A DNA stretch of 14,849 nt from JANYIP01 sp031394045. Its GTDB lineage: Bacteria > Actinomycetota > Actinomycetes > Prado026. The notes below the pieces were generated by a model, which did not search any database, was not told the origin of the DNA, and saw only the letters and a program-made list of their open reading frames with translations. Positions 6,633-14,849 of the stretch are shown one piece after another. Position 1 is the stretch's first letter; each line of letters begins with the position of its first letter. The translations under genes were made by a program, and so were the position numbers. Where the stretch lies: NCBI GenBank assembly GCA_031394045.1, contig JANMWN010000043.1:1-14849 (forward strand), written 5' to 3'.

Positions 6633-8117
6633 GTGCGCACGGCATTCCCCGTCGCAGCCGTACGCGCGGCCGAAGCCGGCCTGATGGCCACGCTGGCCGC
6701 CGGGACGTTGATGGGGCGCGCCGCCGACGGCCTGGCAAAGACCTGTGCCGCTGTGCTCGGTCGCGTCTACGGCGCGCGGGTGGTGCTGCTCGTGGGCAGC
6801 GGCGACAACGGCGGCGACACCCTGCTCGCGGGTGCGCGGCTGGCCCGTCGGGGCGCGCGCGTGGACGCCGTACAGCTCGGCTCGCGCACGCACGAGGCCG
6901 GACGGGCGGCACTGCTTGCCGCCGGTGGACGCCTCGTGGTGGCTGCGGACGCATCGGGCGCCCCCGACGTCCGGGTCGAGGCGCTTGTGGCCGTGCTGGT
7001 CGCCAAGGCCGATCTCGTGGTCGACGGCATCGTGGGTATCGGCGGACGTGGCGCGCTCCGGGCCGACGCCGCGAGGATCGTCGAGCTGGTCGACGACTCG
7101 GGATCCTGGCGGGTGGCCTGCGACCTGCCCAGCGGGGTCGACGCCGACACGGGCGAGGTGACCGGCGCCGCGTTCACCGCGGACGTCACGGTGACCTTCG
7201 GCTGCCTCAAGCCCGGCCTGCTGGTCGGGGCCGGGCACGCACGTACCGGTGTGCTGGAGCTCGTGGACATCGGGCTCCAGCCGTGGCTCGAGGACCTGCC
7301 GCCGGAGCGGGCGCTGCACATGCTTGAGGCCGCCGACGTCGAGGCGCGCTGGCCGTACCCCGGGCCGGCCGACGACAAGTACACCCGTGGGGTGGTCGGC
7401 GTGGTGGCCGGGTCGCAGGCGTACCCGGGGGCGGCGGTCCTCTGCGTGGGTGCCGCGCTGCATGCGGGCGCCGGCATGGTCCGGTTCGCAGGTGCCGCCG
7501 ACGTCGCCGGGGCGGTACGCGCCCGCTGGCCAGAGGCGGTGATCGGCGCCGGCCAGGTCCAGGCCTGGGTCGTCGGGCCGGGTCTGGGTACCGGTCCCGA
7601 CGCGCTCGAGCACCTGACGGCGGCGCTGGCCTCTGAGGTACCCGTGCTCGTCGACGCGGACGGGCTCACCCTGCTGGCCCAGCACCAGGACCTGGTCCGG
7701 GGACGCAGCGCCCTGACCGTGCTGACCCCGCACGACCGCGAGTTCGCCCGCTTCGGTGTCGGCGGCAGCGGCAGTGGCTCGTCAGTGGGTCCTGACCGGG
7801 TCGCGGCCGCCCGCGGGCTGGCCGCCGACCTCGGCGTCACGGTGCTGCTCAAGGGAGCGACGACGGTGGTGGCCGACCCGCAGGGCGTGGCGTACGTCAA
7901 TCCCACGGGCACCGCGTGGCTGGCGACCGCAGGTACGGGTGACGTCCTCGCGGGGATCACCGGAGCGCTGCTCGCCGCGGGCCTCGAGGGCACCGCCCCG
8001 GTGCTGGCCGCGTTCGTGCACGGCCTGTCGGCGCGGATCGCCTCGCAGGGCGGGCCCGTGACCGCGCTCGACGTCGCGCTCGGCGTGCCGTCGGCGCTCG
8101 CGGCCGTTCGCGAGTGA
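6633..8117 (+). CDS. nnr: Bifunctional NAD(P)HX epimerase / ADP-dependent NAD(P)HX dehydratase
   Basis: Repairs hydrated NADH and NADPH: the N-terminal half epimerizes the R and S forms, and the C-terminal half dehydrates S-NAD(P)HX. The protein has 494 residues, typical of the fused YjeF_N/carbohydrate-kinase-like family. The epimerase domain (about 1-220) has GSGDNGGDT (55-63), VDGIVGIGGRG (130-140), DLPSGVDADTG (164-174) and FGCLKPGLL. The dehydratase domain (about 240-494) has VVAGSQAYPGAA, VVGPGLG (313-319), DADGLTLL, TPHDREFARF and the signature GTGDVLAG (434-441) with Asp437. A Gly/Ser run, GGSGSGSS, at 377-384 looks like a small loop insertion. The GTG start has a good upstream GAGG. 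It is probably translated together with acpS. Confidence 0.94.
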   Translation: MRTAFPVAAVRAAEAGLMATLAAGTLMGRAADGLAKTCAAVLGRVYGARVVLLVGSGDNGGDTLLAGARLARRGARVDAVQLGSRTHEAGRAALLAAGGRLVVAADASGAPDVRVEALVAVLVAKADLVVDGIVGIGGRGALRADAARIVELVDDSGSWRVACDLPSGVDADTGEVTGAAFTADVTVTFGCLKPGLLVGAGHARTGVLELVDIGLQPWLEDLPPERALHMLEAADVEARWPYPGPADDKYTRGVVGVVAGSQAYPGAAVLCVGAALHAGAGMVRFAGAADVAGAVRARWPEAVIGAGQVQAWVVGPGLGTGPDALEHLTAALASEVPVLVDADGLTLLAQHQDLVRGRSALTVLTPHDREFARFGVGGSGSGSSVGPDRVAAARGLAADLGVTVLLKGATTVVADPQGVAYVNPTGTAWLATAGTGDVLAGITGALLAAGLEGTAPVLAAFVHGLSARIASQGGPVTALDVALGVPSALAAVRE

Positions 8118-8133
8118 CAGCCACGCCGCGTGG

Positions 8134-8145
8134 CAGGATCGACGG
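8134..8145 (+). promoter_or_regulatory. Possible leaderless -10 element of alr (weak)
   Basis: CAGGAT (8134-8139) differs from TANNNT only in its first base and lies 6 nt before the GTG at 8146. It sits in the 28-bp gap after the epimerase/dehydratase gene, where no ribosome binding site is seen. The match is weaker than at glmS, acpS or tsaB. Confidence 0.3.
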
Positions 8146-9308
<1,163 letters not shown>

Positions 9309-9312
<4 letters not shown>

Positions 9313-10397
9313 GCCCGGCGGCCAAGCCACCGAGGCCCGGCCTGCTCGGGATCGGCGTGGGGGTGGTCGCGGCCGGAGCGGCGGTCGGGTCGATGGTCGA
9401 GCGCCGCATGCTCGGCCGTCCCCTGCGCGACGCCGAGGCGCACGCGCTGGGGTACGGCACCGTCCACTCGCCTCCGCAGATCGTGACGGCGGACGACGGC
9501 GTCGAGCTGTACGTCGAGGTCGACGAGCCGCGGCCGGGAGCGGCGTACGGGCACCTGACCGTGGTCTTCTGCCACGGGTACGCGCTGAACCTCGACTCCT
9601 GGCATCATCAGCGGCTGGCCCTGTCGGGTGCGGCCCGGTGCGTGTACTGGGACCAGCGGGGGCACGGGCGGTCCGGTCGTGGCGAGCCGGGTCCGGTCGA
9701 CATCGACCGGACCGGCGCCGACCTTGCCACCGTCCTCGCCGCAGCTGTGCCCGCGGGCCCGGTCGTGCTCGTCGGGCACTCGATGGGCGGCATGACCGTG
9801 CTGGCACTGGCCGCCGCGCACCCGGAGCTGTTCGGCAGCCGCGTCGTGGCGACCGGCCTGCTGTCCACGAGCGCCGGGCGGCTGGCCGAGGTGACCCTCG
9901 GCGTACCCGCCCTGGCTGCGCGGTTCCTGCACCGGGCCGCCCCTGGGGTGATGTCGGTGCTGGGCCGGGCCCCACGGCTGGTCGAGCTCGGGCGGCGTAC
10001 CGGCAACGACCTGGAGTTCGCGCTGACCCGGATGTACTCCTTCGGCTCCGACGTCCCTGCCGCGGTGGTCGACTTCGTCATGCAGATGAACGCGGGTACG
10101 CCGATCGAGGTGGTGGCCGACTTCTTCGGCGCGTTCGACAGCCACGACAAGCTGGTGGCGCTGCCGGTGCTGGGCCGCGTACCCACCCTGGTGATGGTGG
10201 GCGACTCGGACCTGCTCACCCCGGCCGAGCACAGCGAGGAGATGGCAGCGGTGGTACCCACCGCCGAGCTGGTCGTCCTGCCGGACTGCGGGCACATGCT
10301 GATGCTCGAGTACCCGGGCGAGGTCAACGCCCGGCTGCGTGGGCTGCTGGACCGCGCGGTGGAGGCCGTGGTGGCCGGCGGCGGAGACTGCGCGTGA
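9309..10397 (+). CDS. Alpha/beta-fold hydrolase with N-terminal hydrophobic segment
   Basis: Serine hydrolase of unknown substrate, 362 residues. Residues about 11-28 (GLLGIGVGVVAAGAAVGS) form a glycine/alanine-rich hydrophobic segment followed by MVERR, suggesting a membrane anchor or uncleaved signal. The core is canonical: HGYALNLDSWHHQ (89-101) for the oxyanion region, WDQRGHGRSGRG (114-125), nucleophile Ser158 in GHSMGG (156-161), probable acid Asp301 in GDSDLLTP (298-305), and base His329 in DCGHMLMLEYP. It overlaps alr by 4 bp upstream and the glycosylase by 4 bp downstream (GTGA). A hydrolase between alr and tsaE is, as I recall, a common actinobacterial arrangement, which hints at a cell-envelope role. 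The substrate cannot be told from sequence. Confidence 0.9.
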
Positions 10398-10954
10398 CCG
10401 CCGCCTGGGACGAGCTGGCGGGGCGGATCAGGGGCTGCACCGCCTGCGAGGAGCTGGCCTCGACGCGCATCCAGGTGGTTCCGGGGGTCCGCCCTCCCGG
10501 TGCGCGGCTGGTGCTCGTCGGCGAGGCTCCGGGCGCCACCGAGGACGAGACCGGGGTGCCGTTCGCCGGTCGCGCCGGGAAGCTGCTCGACGGGGTTCTC
10601 ACCGACGTGGGGCTCGACCGCGCGAGGGTGGCAGTGGTGAACGTCCTGAAGTGCCGCCCGCCCGCCAACCGCAAGCCGGCGCGGGCCGAGGTGGCCAGCT
10701 GCCGCCCCTGGCTCGATCGCCAGCTTGACCTGGCCGCCCCCGAGCTGGTGGTCTCGCTCGGAGGTACGGCGGCGGAGTGGTTCCTCGGCAACGGCGTACG
10801 ACTGGGTGCCTCGCGCGGGGTCGTCCACGAGGTCGGGGGGCGCCGGGTCGTCGTCACTTACCACCCGTCGGCAGCGCTGCGGTTCGGGCCGAAGGGTGCG
10901 CCGATGGCCGCCCTGCGCGCCGACCTGGCCTGGGTCGCGGAGCTGCTGGGATGA
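10394..10954 (+). CDS. udg: Family 4 uracil-DNA glycosylase (4Fe-4S)
   Basis: Removes uracil from DNA at the start of base excision repair. The protein has 186 residues from a GTG that overlaps the hydrolase stop (GTGA); GGAG lies 7 nt upstream. The frame stays open far to the left, but those codons lie inside the hydrolase gene and show no family similarity. Family 4 marks are the four cluster cysteines Cys15, Cys18, Cys87 and Cys103, GEAPGATEDETGVPFAGRAG (43-62), NVLKCRPPANRKP (83-95), and the catalytic-site motif HPSAALR (157-163). All expected motifs are present, so it should be active. A DNA repair gene inside an alr-t6A run is a notable position. Family 5 is less likely because of the KCRPPxNRxP motif. 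Confidence 0.92.
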   Translation: MTAAWDELAGRIRGCTACEELASTRIQVVPGVRPPGARLVLVGEAPGATEDETGVPFAGRAGKLLDGVLTDVGLDRARVAVVNVLKCRPPANRKPARAEVASCRPWLDRQLDLAAPELVVSLGGTAAEWFLGNGVRLGASRGVVHEVGGRRVVVTYHPSAALRFGPKGAPMAALRADLAWVAELLG

Positions 10955-10984
10955 GCGGAGCTGCGAGCGGAGCTGCTGGGATGA
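10937..10984 (+). repeat. 18-bp direct repeat with 30-bp offset across the udg stop / tsaE start
   Basis: GCGGAGCTGCTGGGATGA is present at 10937-10954 and 10967-10984, with a third partial copy (GCGGAGCTGC) at 10955-10964. Each full copy carries a GGAG ribosome binding site 8 nt before an ATG, so tsaE has two equivalent in-frame starts, 10951 and 10981. The first overlaps the udg stop as ATGA. Confidence 0.92.
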
Positions 10985-11439
10985 ACCGGGCGGCAGCCGA
11001 GGTCACCGACGTCGCCGACGGGGCCGCGATGCAGGCCTTCGGCCAGGTCCTCGCCGGTCGGCTGCGGGCCGGTGACCTCGTCGTCCTGTCTGGCGGGCTC
11101 GGCGCGGGCAAGACCACGCTGACCCAGGGCATCGGTGCGGGTCTCGGCGTACGCGGCCCGGTGACCTCGCCGACGTTCGTCATCTCCCGCGTGCACCCGT
11201 CGCTGGTCGGCGGGCCCGCGCTGGTGCACGTGGACGCGTACCGGCTCGGGGACGCCTTCGAGGTCGACGACCTCGACCTCGACACCTCTTTGGACGACTC
11301 GGTCACCGTCGTGGAGTGGGGCGAGGGCAAGGTCGAGGGGCTGGCCGAGGACCGCCTCGAGATCCGCGTCGATGTGGTGGACGGGTCCGAGGTCCGGCGG
11401 GTGCACATCGTCGGGGTCGGCGCACGCTGGCGAGGCTAG
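10951..11439 (+). CDS. tsaE: tRNA t6A biosynthesis ATPase TsaE
   Basis: P-loop ATPase that, with TsaB and TsaD, supports transfer of threonylcarbamoyl to A37 of ANN-decoding tRNAs. The protein has 162 residues from the ATG at 10951, or 152 from the ATG at 10981. The Walker A motif GGLGAGKTT is at 48-56. TSPTFVI (72-78) is the family's switch region, VHVDAYRL (92-99) is the Walker B-like strand, and VVEWGEG (120-126) is also typical. The first ten residues (MSGAASGAAG) come from a 30-bp duplication and have no family counterpart, so the 10981 start may be ancestral. 10951 is chosen for the 4-bp overlap with udg. TsaC, the other pathway enzyme, is not in this window. Confidence 0.92.
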   Translation: MSGAASGAAGMNRAAAEVTDVADGAAMQAFGQVLAGRLRAGDLVVLSGGLGAGKTTLTQGIGAGLGVRGPVTSPTFVISRVHPSLVGGPALVHVDAYRLGDAFEVDDLDLDTSLDDSVTVVEWGEGKVEGLAEDRLEIRVDVVDGSEVRRVHIVGVGARWRG

Positions 11440-11449
11440 GGTGATCCGC
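11437..11449 (+). promoter_or_regulatory. Candidate leaderless promoter of tsaB
   Basis: TAGGGT (11437-11442), overlapping the tsaE stop codon, is followed by 7 nt (GATCCGC) and a GTG at 11450. The geometry equals that at glmS and acpS. It favours 11450 over the GTG at 11441 as the tsaB start. This may be an internal promoter within the operon, though the TAG stop codon makes a chance match easier. Confidence 0.35.
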
Positions 11450-12136
11450 GTGCTGCTGTTAGCGATCGACACGTCGACGCCGGCCGTCACGGCGGCACTG
11501 CACGACGGTACGCGGGTGGTCGCCGAGTCGACCGTGGTGGACGCCCGCCGGCACGGGGAGCTGCTCGCCCCTCGCATCGCGGCTGTCCTCGCCGAGGTCG
11601 GTGGCCAGCCTGGCGACCTGACCGGCGTCGCGGTCGGGGTCGGACCCGGCCCCTTCACCGGGTTGCGGGTCGGCGTCGTCACGGCGCTCACCCTCGGTGC
11701 TGCGCTGGCGATCCCGGTGCACGGCATCTGCTCGCTCGACGCGGTGGCATGGGCGACGGAGGCGGAGCAGGCGACAGAGGCGACGCGGGCGGCGGAGCAG
11801 GCCGGGGTGGCCGTGCGGTTCGTCGTCGTCACCGATGCCCGCAGGCGCGAGGTCTACTGGGCGGCGTACGCAGACGGCCGTACCCGCGAGGCCCCCGCGA
11901 CCGTCGACCGCCCGGCCGAAGTGGTTGCCCTGCACGGGTCCCTGCCGTTCGTCGGGCCCGGCGCCCAGCTCTGCGACGTCGCGGTCGCGCGCCCCACGAC
12001 GCTCTCGGCCGCCGCGCTGGCCGAGGTCGCGGCCCACCGGCTGGCCTACGGTGGCGAGCTGCTCGAGCCGCGTCCGCTCTACCTGCGCCGGCCGGACGCG
12101 ACGCCGCCGGGCGAGCGCAAGCGGGTGCTCGCGTGA
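11450..12136 (+). CDS. tsaB: tRNA t6A biosynthesis protein TsaB
   Basis: Actin-like-fold partner and activator of TsaD in t6A synthesis; itself not catalytic. The protein has 228 residues from GTG 11450, giving the usual N-terminus MLLLAIDTSTPAV. The GTG at 11441, three codons upstream and 1 bp after the tsaE stop, is also possible. Family marks include RRHGELLAP (33-41), GVGVGPGPFTGLRVG-type residues at about 62-75, and IPVHGICSLDAVA (88-100). TDARRREVYWAAY (128-140) and the C-terminal YLRRPDATPPGERK are also typical. Residues 101-119 are a low-complexity Ala/Thr/Glu run (ATEAEQATEATRAAEQAG) that looks like a local expansion. Its stop overlaps the rimI start by 4 bp (GTGA). Confidence 0.92.
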   Translation: MLLLAIDTSTPAVTAALHDGTRVVAESTVVDARRHGELLAPRIAAVLAEVGGQPGDLTGVAVGVGPGPFTGLRVGVVTALTLGAALAIPVHGICSLDAVAWATEAEQATEATRAAEQAGVAVRFVVVTDARRREVYWAAYADGRTREAPATVDRPAEVVALHGSLPFVGPGAQLCDVAVARPTTLSAAALAEVAAHRLAYGGELLEPRPLYLRRPDATPPGERKRVLA

Positions 12137-12612
12137 TCAGGTTGCGGCCGATGCGCTGGTGGGACGCCGCGCCGGCGGCCGTTCTCGACGTCGTCCTGTT
12201 CCCGTCCCACCCGTGGACCGAGGCCGGCTTCTGGTCCGAGCTCGCAGGCGTCCCCGAGACGCGCTACTACGTAGCGGCCGACGACGACGGCGAGCTGGTC
12301 GGGTACGCCGGAATCGTTGCGGTGCAAGGAGAGGCCGACGTCCAGACGGTGGCGGTGCGCCCGGACCGGCAGGGCCGCGGGCTCGGTCGCATCCTGCTCG
12401 ACGACCTGCTGGCCGAGGCCCGCCGCCGAGGCTGCTCGCAGGTGCTCCTTGAGGTGCGCGAGGACAACGCGGCGGCCCAGGCCCTCTATCTGGCAACGGG
12501 TTTCGAGCGGATCTCGCTACGCCGTGGCTATTACGGACCCGGCCTCGACGGCCTCGTCATGCGGCTGCGCCTGACCAGTCAAGACGGCGCGGATCGCACG
12601 GTGGCGCCGTGA
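12133..12612 (+). CDS. rimI: Ribosomal protein bS18-alanine N-acetyltransferase-like GNAT
   Basis: GNAT-fold acetyltransferase, by name and position the RimI that acetylates the N-terminus of ribosomal protein S18; actinobacterial RimI may act on other N-termini. The protein has 159 residues from a GTG overlapping the tsaB stop. The frame is open further left, but those codons lie inside tsaB. The acetyl-CoA loop is VRPDRQGRGLGRILL (75-89), motif B is LLEVREDNAAAQALY (105-119) with Tyr119, and GFERISLRRGYY (123-134) follows. The tsaB-rimI-tsaD order is widely conserved and supports the assignment. The last ten or so residues (SQDGADRTVAP) look like a non-conserved tail overlapping tsaD. Confidence 0.92.
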   Translation: MIRLRPMRWWDAAPAAVLDVVLFPSHPWTEAGFWSELAGVPETRYYVAADDDGELVGYAGIVAVQGEADVQTVAVRPDRQGRGLGRILLDDLLAEARRRGCSQVLLEVREDNAAAQALYLATGFERISLRRGYYGPGLDGLVMRLRLTSQDGADRTVAP

Positions 12613-13664
12613 CCGACGAGCCGCTCGTCCTCGGCATCGAGACGTCGTGCGACGAGACCGGGGTCGGGATCGTCCGCGGCACCACCCTGCTCGCCGACGC
12701 GGTGGCCTCCAGCGTCGCGGAGCACGAGCGGTTCGGCGGCGTGGTGCCCGAGGTGGCAAGCCGCGCGCACCTCGAGGCGATGGTCCCGATGCTCGAGCGG
12801 GCCTGCGCCGACGCAGGCGTACGCCTCGTCGACGTCGACGCGATCGCGGTGACCGCCGGGCCGGGGTTGGCCGGTGCGCTCCTGGTCGGCGACGCCGCGG
12901 CCAAGGCGCTGTCGCTGGCCCTGGCCAAGCCGCTGTACGGCGTCAACCACCTGGCCGCGCACGTAGCCGTCGACCAGCTGGAGCACGGGCTGCTGCCGGA
13001 GCCGACGCTGGCCTTGCTGGTCAGCGGCGGCCACTCCTCGCTGCTGCTCGTACCCGACGTCACCTCCGACGTACGCCCGCTCGGGCAGACCATGGACGAC
13101 GCCGCGGGCGAGGCGTTCGACAAGGTGGCACGGGTGCTCGGGCTGCCGTTCCCCGGCGGCCCCTACGTCGACCGGGCCGCCCGCGAGGGTGACCCGGCAT
13201 CGATCACCTTCCCGCGCGGGCTGATGGGGCCGCGGGACATGGCCGCGGACGGCGCGCACCGGTTCGACTTCTCCTTCTCCGGGCTCAAGACGGCGGTCGC
13301 ACGCTGGGTCGAGCAGCGCGAGCGCGACGGGGAACCGGTTCCCGTGCCCGACGTCGCCGCGGCCTTCCAGGAGGCTGTTGTCGACGTGCTCACGCGCAAG
13401 GCGGTCCTGGCTGCGCAGGAGCACGGGGTCGGCCACCTGGTCCTCGGCGGAGGGGTCGCGGCGAACTCGCGGCTCAGGGCCGTCGCGGAGCAGCGCTGCG
13501 CCGAGGCCGGGATCCGGCTGCGGGTGCCGCGTCCGGGTCTGTGCACCGACAACGGCGCGATGGTGGCGGCGCTCGGGGCCGAGCTGGTCCGGCGCGGGCG
13601 CGAGCCCTCGGCGCTGGACCACGCCGCGGACTCCTCCATGCCCGTTACCCAGGTGCTGGCCTGA
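12609..13664 (+). CDS. tsaD: tRNA N6-adenosine threonylcarbamoyltransferase TsaD
   Basis: Catalytic subunit that attaches the threonylcarbamoyl group to A37 of ANN-decoding tRNAs. The protein has 351 residues from a GTG overlapping the rimI stop (GTGA). The N-terminus LGIETSCDETGVG (8-20) is diagnostic. Metal-ligand histidines His114 and His118 lie in GVNHLAAHVA. SGGHSSLLLV (139-148), GEAFDKVARVLGLPFPGGP (167-185), FSFSGLKTAV (221-230) and GGGVAANSRLR (280-290) follow. The third metal ligand is Asp314 in CTDNGAMVA. All active-site motifs are intact and the length is normal. It ends the plus-strand run, and no groES/groEL follows here; a minus-strand methyltransferase gene lies downstream. Confidence 0.97.
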   Translation: MTDEPLVLGIETSCDETGVGIVRGTTLLADAVASSVAEHERFGGVVPEVASRAHLEAMVPMLERACADAGVRLVDVDAIAVTAGPGLAGALLVGDAAAKALSLALAKPLYGVNHLAAHVAVDQLEHGLLPEPTLALLVSGGHSSLLLVPDVTSDVRPLGQTMDDAAGEAFDKVARVLGLPFPGGPYVDRAAREGDPASITFPRGLMGPRDMAADGAHRFDFSFSGLKTAVARWVEQRERDGEPVPVPDVAAAFQEAVVDVLTRKAVLAAQEHGVGHLVLGGGVAANSRLRAVAEQRCAEAGIRLRVPRPGLCTDNGAMVAALGAELVRRGREPSALDHAADSSMPVTQVLA

Positions 13665-13691
13665 CGCTGCGCGCGACGGAGGGCAGGGGGC

Positions 13692-13716
13692 AGGAGGTCA
13701 GCACGAAGGAGGTCAG
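13692..13716. repeat. 10-bp direct repeat AGGAGGTCAG, 15-bp offset
   Basis: AGGAGGTCAG occurs at 13692-13701 and 13707-13716, in the 48-bp gap between convergent genes; the second copy runs over the minus-strand stop codon. On the plus strand it looks like a strong ribosome binding site, but no open frame follows. No clear terminator hairpin is seen in this gap. Confidence 0.6.
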
Positions 13717-14849
13717 GGCACGGGGTCGGTGAGCAGGACGATCGGCTCTCCGGCGACCCGGGTGAGGATCAGGGTGCGGGTCGGGCCGTCGCCGTCGAGC
13801 CGCAGCCGTCGACGCAGCTCCTCGGGCTCGACCGCGGTCCCGCGCTTCTTGACGATCACGTCGCCGACGCCACGCTCGCGCAGCAGGGCGCGCAGCCGCT
13901 TGAGCTGGAACGGCACGACCTCCTCGACCGCGTAGGTCCGGGTGAACGGCGAGAGTTCGGCGGAGTCGGTGCTCACGTATGCGATCGTCGGGTCCAGCAA
14001 CCAGCCGTCGAGCCCGGCGGCGACCTCGGCGACGAGCCCGGCCCGGATGACCGCGCCGTCGGGCTCGTGCAGGTACCGCCCGGCGACCGCGACCCGCGGC
14101 GCACCGAGCGAGGGGTCGTCGACCAGCGTGACGGCTGCTTCGTCACCCGCACCCCCGGACCGCTCGGTCAGCAGGGTCGCCCGTCGGTGGCCGGCCAGCG
14201 CGGTCAGCGGGCCGAACCACAGCGCCGCCTCCTTGACGTCGCCGTCGACCGAGACCCACTCGGCCTCCGCGTCGGGCGGCACGAGGTGGTGCGGGATCCC
14301 GGGGGCGACCTTGAGGCTGGTGGCGGGCAGCGCAGCGGCCAGTCCCAAGGCGTACGAGTAGGGCGGCGAGTACCCCTCCGGGTCGAACCGTCGCCGACCC
14401 GACGAGCGGCGGGCGGGGTCCAGGAACGCCGCGTCGCACCCCGACAGGTCCGCCGCCTCGACGGTACCCACGCGTACGTCGACCAGGTCGGCGAGGCCGA
14501 GCTCCTCGACGTTGGCCCGGGCCAACGCCGCGGTCAGCGGGTCGCTGTCCACGGCCAGCACGGGCAGCCCCGCCCGGGCCAGGGCGGTCAGGTCGCCACC
14601 GACGCCGCAGCAGAGGTCCGCGACGCGCGAGGCCCCGAGGGTGGCGTAGCGACCAGCCCGGTGCGTGGCGACGACCGCTCGGGTCGCCTGCTCCAGGCCC
14701 TCGGCGGTCCAGTACATGCGGTCGGCGTCAGTCCCGAACTTGACCCGGGCACGGACCCGCAGCCGGGCCTGGGTGAGGGCGGAGCCGACCAGGTCTGGGT
14801 CGGAACCGTCGCGCCGGAGCCCGGTCGCGAGCGCGAGGACGTCCTCGCC
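13713..14849 (-). CDS. Class I SAM-dependent methyltransferase with THUMP-like domain, N-terminus beyond window
   Basis: Predicted cytoplasmic methyltransferase, substrate unknown but probably nucleic acid. The frame is open through the right edge with 378 visible residues. The ATG at 14717 is not taken as the start because the upstream codons read ALTQARLRVRARVKFG, which continues smoothly into MYWTAEGLEQATR as in full-length homologues. The SAM-binding motif I is VADLCCGVGGDLTALA (visible residues about 76-91), followed by the acidic VDSDP and the motif-IV-like LDPARR (143-148). A C-terminal part with VIVKKRGTAVEPEELRRRL and TLILTRVAGEP is the THUMP-like region. The stop TGA is at 13715-13713, converging with tsaD. 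The family is widespread in actinobacteria but, to my knowledge, poorly characterised. Confidence 0.88.
   Translation of the reverse strand, partial: GEDVLALATGLRRDGSDPDLVGSALTQARLRVRARVKFGTDADRMYWTAEGLEQATRAVVATHRAGRYATLGASRVADLCCGVGGDLTALARAGLPVLAVDSDPLTAALARANVEELGLADLVDVRVGTVEAADLSGCDAAFLDPARRSSGRRRFDPEGYSPPYSYALGLAAALPATSLKVAPGIPHHLVPPDAEAEWVSVDGDVKEAALWFGPLTALAGHRRATLLTERSGGAGDEAAVTLVDDPSLGAPRVAVAGRYLHEPDGAVIRAGLVAEVAAGLDGWLLDPTIAYVSTDSAELSPFTRTYAVEEVVPFQLKRLRALLRERGVGDVIVKKRGTAVEPEELRRRLRLDGDGPTRTLILTRVAGEPIVLLTDPVP

Noticed and set aside
6213..7733. 506-aa minus-strand open frame opposite acpS and the epimerase/dehydratase gene
   Set aside because: Shadow of high-GC coding DNA; the plus strand carries complete family motifs and the minus protein has none.
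11749..12132. Long N-terminal extension of the RimI frame
   Set aside because: It lies inside tsaB and has shadow composition; the GNAT domain starts at GTG 12133 with normal length.
13665..13712. Small gene following the strong AGGAGG sequences after tsaD
   Set aside because: No start codon with a supported open frame follows; the region enters the 3' end of the convergent methyltransferase gene.

Overview
The window reads as a chromosomal housekeeping region of a high-GC actinobacterium. The evidence is strong G/C third-position bias, frequent GTG starts, gene junctions overlapping by four bases (ATGA/GTGA), a C-terminal Lys-Arg tail on ribosomal protein S9, and the gene order S9 - glmM - glmS ... 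acpS - nnr - alr ... tsaE - tsaB - rimI - tsaD, which is familiar from Streptomyces, Nocardioides and relatives. A Nocardioidaceae-like host is a reasonable guess from the overall style, but no marker here proves the genus.

Layout, left to right. (1) 1-3624, plus strand: the 3' part of rpsI, then glmM and glmS, which together make GlcN-1-P precursors for peptidoglycan. (2) 3625-6272: one minus-strand gene (3686-6100) for a large secreted protein with a PD40-type beta-propeller and three C-terminal actinobacterial repeats. It converges on glmS across a palindromic terminator candidate and diverges from acpS across a 172-bp regulatory gap. It is the one clear accessory gene. (3) 6273-8117: acpS (4'-phosphopantetheinyl transferase) and a bifunctional NAD(P)HX epimerase/dehydratase. 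(4) 8146-13664: a tightly packed run of alr, an alpha/beta hydrolase, a family 4 uracil-DNA glycosylase, tsaE, tsaB, rimI and tsaD. Nearly all its junctions are 4-bp stop/start overlaps, so translation is probably coupled. It joins D-alanine supply to tRNA t6A modification. (5) 13713-14849, minus strand: a THUMP-like class I methyltransferase, open through the right edge.

The most interesting non-gene signals are: three contiguous 11-bp repeats resembling a PhoP box upstream of the secreted protein; recurring TANNNT-N7-start arrangements (glmS, acpS, tsaB, weaker at alr) suggesting leaderless internal promoters; direct repeats carrying the ribosome binding site with exactly 30-bp offsets at two gene junctions (alr/hydrolase and udg/tsaE); and an eight-copy 9-bp tandem repeat encoding a Pro-Ala-Val linker. 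I see no RNA genes, CRISPR array, insertion sequence, phage genes or defence system. No gap without a gene exceeds 300 bases. I do not see a convincing previously undescribed multi-gene system.
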